Assembly: GCA_050288085.1 (NCBI GenBank)
Contig: JBNKDD010000127.1
Span: 1 to 15,317 of the forward strand
Reading direction: 5' to 3'
Length of the DNA stretch: 15,317 nt
From: JBNKDD01 sp050288085
GTDB lineage: Bacteria > Chloroflexota > Anaerolineae > Aggregatilineales > UBA3940
Below the pieces are notes generated by a model, which worked only from the letters and a program-made list of their open reading frames with translations, had not been told where the DNA came from and searched no databases. Of the stretch, positions 14,389 to 15,317 are shown in pieces. The number at the start of each line of letters is the position of its first letter. The stretch's first letter is position 1. Position numbers and translations under genes: made by a program.

Positions 14389-14411
14389 GGGGCAGGTCTG
14401 AGTCCTGCCCC
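14389..14411. repeat. GC-rich palindrome between convergent genes
   Basis: GGGGCAGG (14389-14396) and CCTGCCCC (14404-14411) form a perfect 8-bp stem with a 7-base loop, followed by TACAAG. It lies in the 57-bp gap between the converging serA-like and WD40 genes and could help end transcription both ways, but there is no T-run. It resembles the GTAGGGGC element at 1121-1144. Confidence 0.55.
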
Positions 14412-14429
14412 TACAAGTAATTGGTACTT

Positions 14430-15317
14430 TTACCTCGCGTTGCCGATCATTGCCATGATCTGCGCCACGTCCCACAGGATGACGGTGCCATCAGCGGAAG
14501 CGGTAGCGAAGGTTGAGCCATCAGGGCTGAGGGCAATATCCTGTACCTGGCGATTATGCCCGTCGAGTTCCAATAGAATTTCACCGGTCTGAACATCCCA
14601 GATCAAAATGGTTCCCCTGTATTCATCGCCCATTGCAGACCCCATGGAGAAAACGTTATGCGGGACAGTTCCGGTGGTGATCGCAACTATCCGATTATCC
14701 AACCATACCAGGCCGGTGTGAGGATGCCCCTCCGGGATATCAAACCACGGCTCCGGCTCTATGTCAATACGGAGAACCTTCAAGGTTTCACCGGTCTGGG
14801 CGTCAAATAGATAGGTTCGCCCTGGTTCCCAGAAATCATTGCCGGTCGAAACCGCGATCACCGTACCATTTGGAGACCACTTGAAATGGGTCGGATACAA
14901 ACCCTCGGTATTCAGTGAGAGTTGGATTTCCCCGGTAGTTATGTCGATGAGCTGTACCTGCCTGTCTTCCAGGCTCCAGGAAATGATGCTTTCCCCATCC
15001 GGCGAGCGGTTGACGACATAAGCCAGGTTTTCGAATTCGCTGGTTATTTCACCCGTTTGCCCATCTAATAAATATACTCTGTCGCTGGTCGCGACGGCGA
15101 TTAGTGTTTCATCCGGCCACCAAACTACATCAAACACCGTATCCTCGACAGGATGGCCGTTCGGTTCAGCCTCAAGTGTTTTAGTTAGAACCGGCGTTGG
15201 GGATGCCTCGTCCCATATCATGAATACGCCGTAATCCCCATAATGTTGTCCTATTCCCAGAGCCAACCGGGAGGTAAGTGGGCCAAAGTCCAGGGTGCGA
15301 ATCGGGCCGCGATATAC
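14430..15317 (-). CDS. WD40-repeat protein, N-terminus outside window
   Basis: The frame is open from the right edge to the TAA at 14430-14432: 295 residues. A TTG at 15266 is in frame but is not the start, because upstream codons continue a repeat (IRTLDFGP, SRLALGIG). Four to six WD40-like blades are visible. The last is canonical: DIALSPDGSTFATASADGTV ending ILWDV. The others vary more (LYLLDG, LFDAQTG, LIWDVQTGEI). It is a beta-propeller scaffold, and 'xFDAQTGE / WDVQTGE' blades of this style are common in large Chloroflexi WD40 proteins that often carry an N-terminal kinase, TIR or signal-peptide segment; which applies here cannot be seen. It converges with the serA-like gene. Confidence 0.85.
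   Translation of the reverse strand, partial: VYRGPIRTLDFGPLTSRLALGIGQHYGDYGVFMIWDEASPTPVLTKTLEAEPNGHPVEDTVFDVVWWPDETLIAVATSDRVYLLDGQTGEITSEFENLAYVVNRSPDGESIISWSLEDRQVQLIDITTGEIQLSLNTEGLYPTHFKWSPNGTVIAVSTGNDFWEPGRTYLFDAQTGETLKVLRIDIEPEPWFDIPEGHPHTGLVWLDNRIVAITTGTVPHNVFSMGSAMGDEYRGTILIWDVQTGEILLELDGHNRQVQDIALSPDGSTFATASADGTVILWDVAQIMAMIGNAR

Overview
The window looks like chromosomal DNA of a free-living, GC-rich, multicellular-type bacterium, most likely a Chloroflexota (Anaerolineae-like) genome. The clues are a lipoprotein with plant-type leucine-rich repeats, a WD40 protein, HEAT-repeat proteins and dispersed GC-rich palindromes in the gaps. This assignment is an inference from style; no rRNA or tRNA is present. 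Both ends cut a gene: an LRR lipoprotein on the left (N-terminal 240 residues present) and a WD40 protein on the right (C-terminal part present).

Layout. 1-720 (-): LRR lipoprotein. 721-1676: non-coding, packed with small dispersed repeats and a terminator. 1677-2849 (-): saccharopine/lysine dehydrogenase-family enzyme. 2952-7105 (-): seven small accessory genes, most unrecognised. One resembles an Imm1 immunity protein, one is a HEAT-like helical protein, and one is an internally duplicated PepSY-like protein. 7153-8160 (-): D-cysteine desulfhydrase (dcyD-like). 8203-10026 (-): a 607-residue HEAT protein. A divergent promoter region follows. On the + strand come a phosphoserine-phosphatase-like gene (10148-11008), an AT-rich KAP-family P-loop NTPase (11231-12661) and a serA-type dehydrogenase (12792-14372), which converges on the WD40 gene.

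The most striking signal is that the last 17-25 codons of the dcyD-like gene, including its stop, recur three more times downstream in the same orientation (cores 6226-6279, 5624-5677, 5045-5098). Each copy sits just upstream of an accessory gene and just after the stop of the preceding one. The result is a cassette array, [enzyme tail]-[one ORF]-[enzyme tail]-[one ORF], anchored on an ordinary metabolic enzyme. The copies differ from the genuine tail at 6-8 of 54 bases. The simplest reading is repeated capture of accessory genes, each bringing its own version of the dcyD 3' end. It recalls the displaced tips of Rhs/CdiA loci, but the anchor is not a toxin gene. The Imm1-like gene hints that the cargo includes orphan immunity or defence genes.

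A second point of genome plasticity is the KAP NTPase, roughly 32-38% GC where sampled, inserted between GC-rich serB-like and serA-like genes that would otherwise be adjacent. The serA-like protein lacks the catalytic Arg of its family (Trp229 in its place), so its role in serine synthesis is uncertain.
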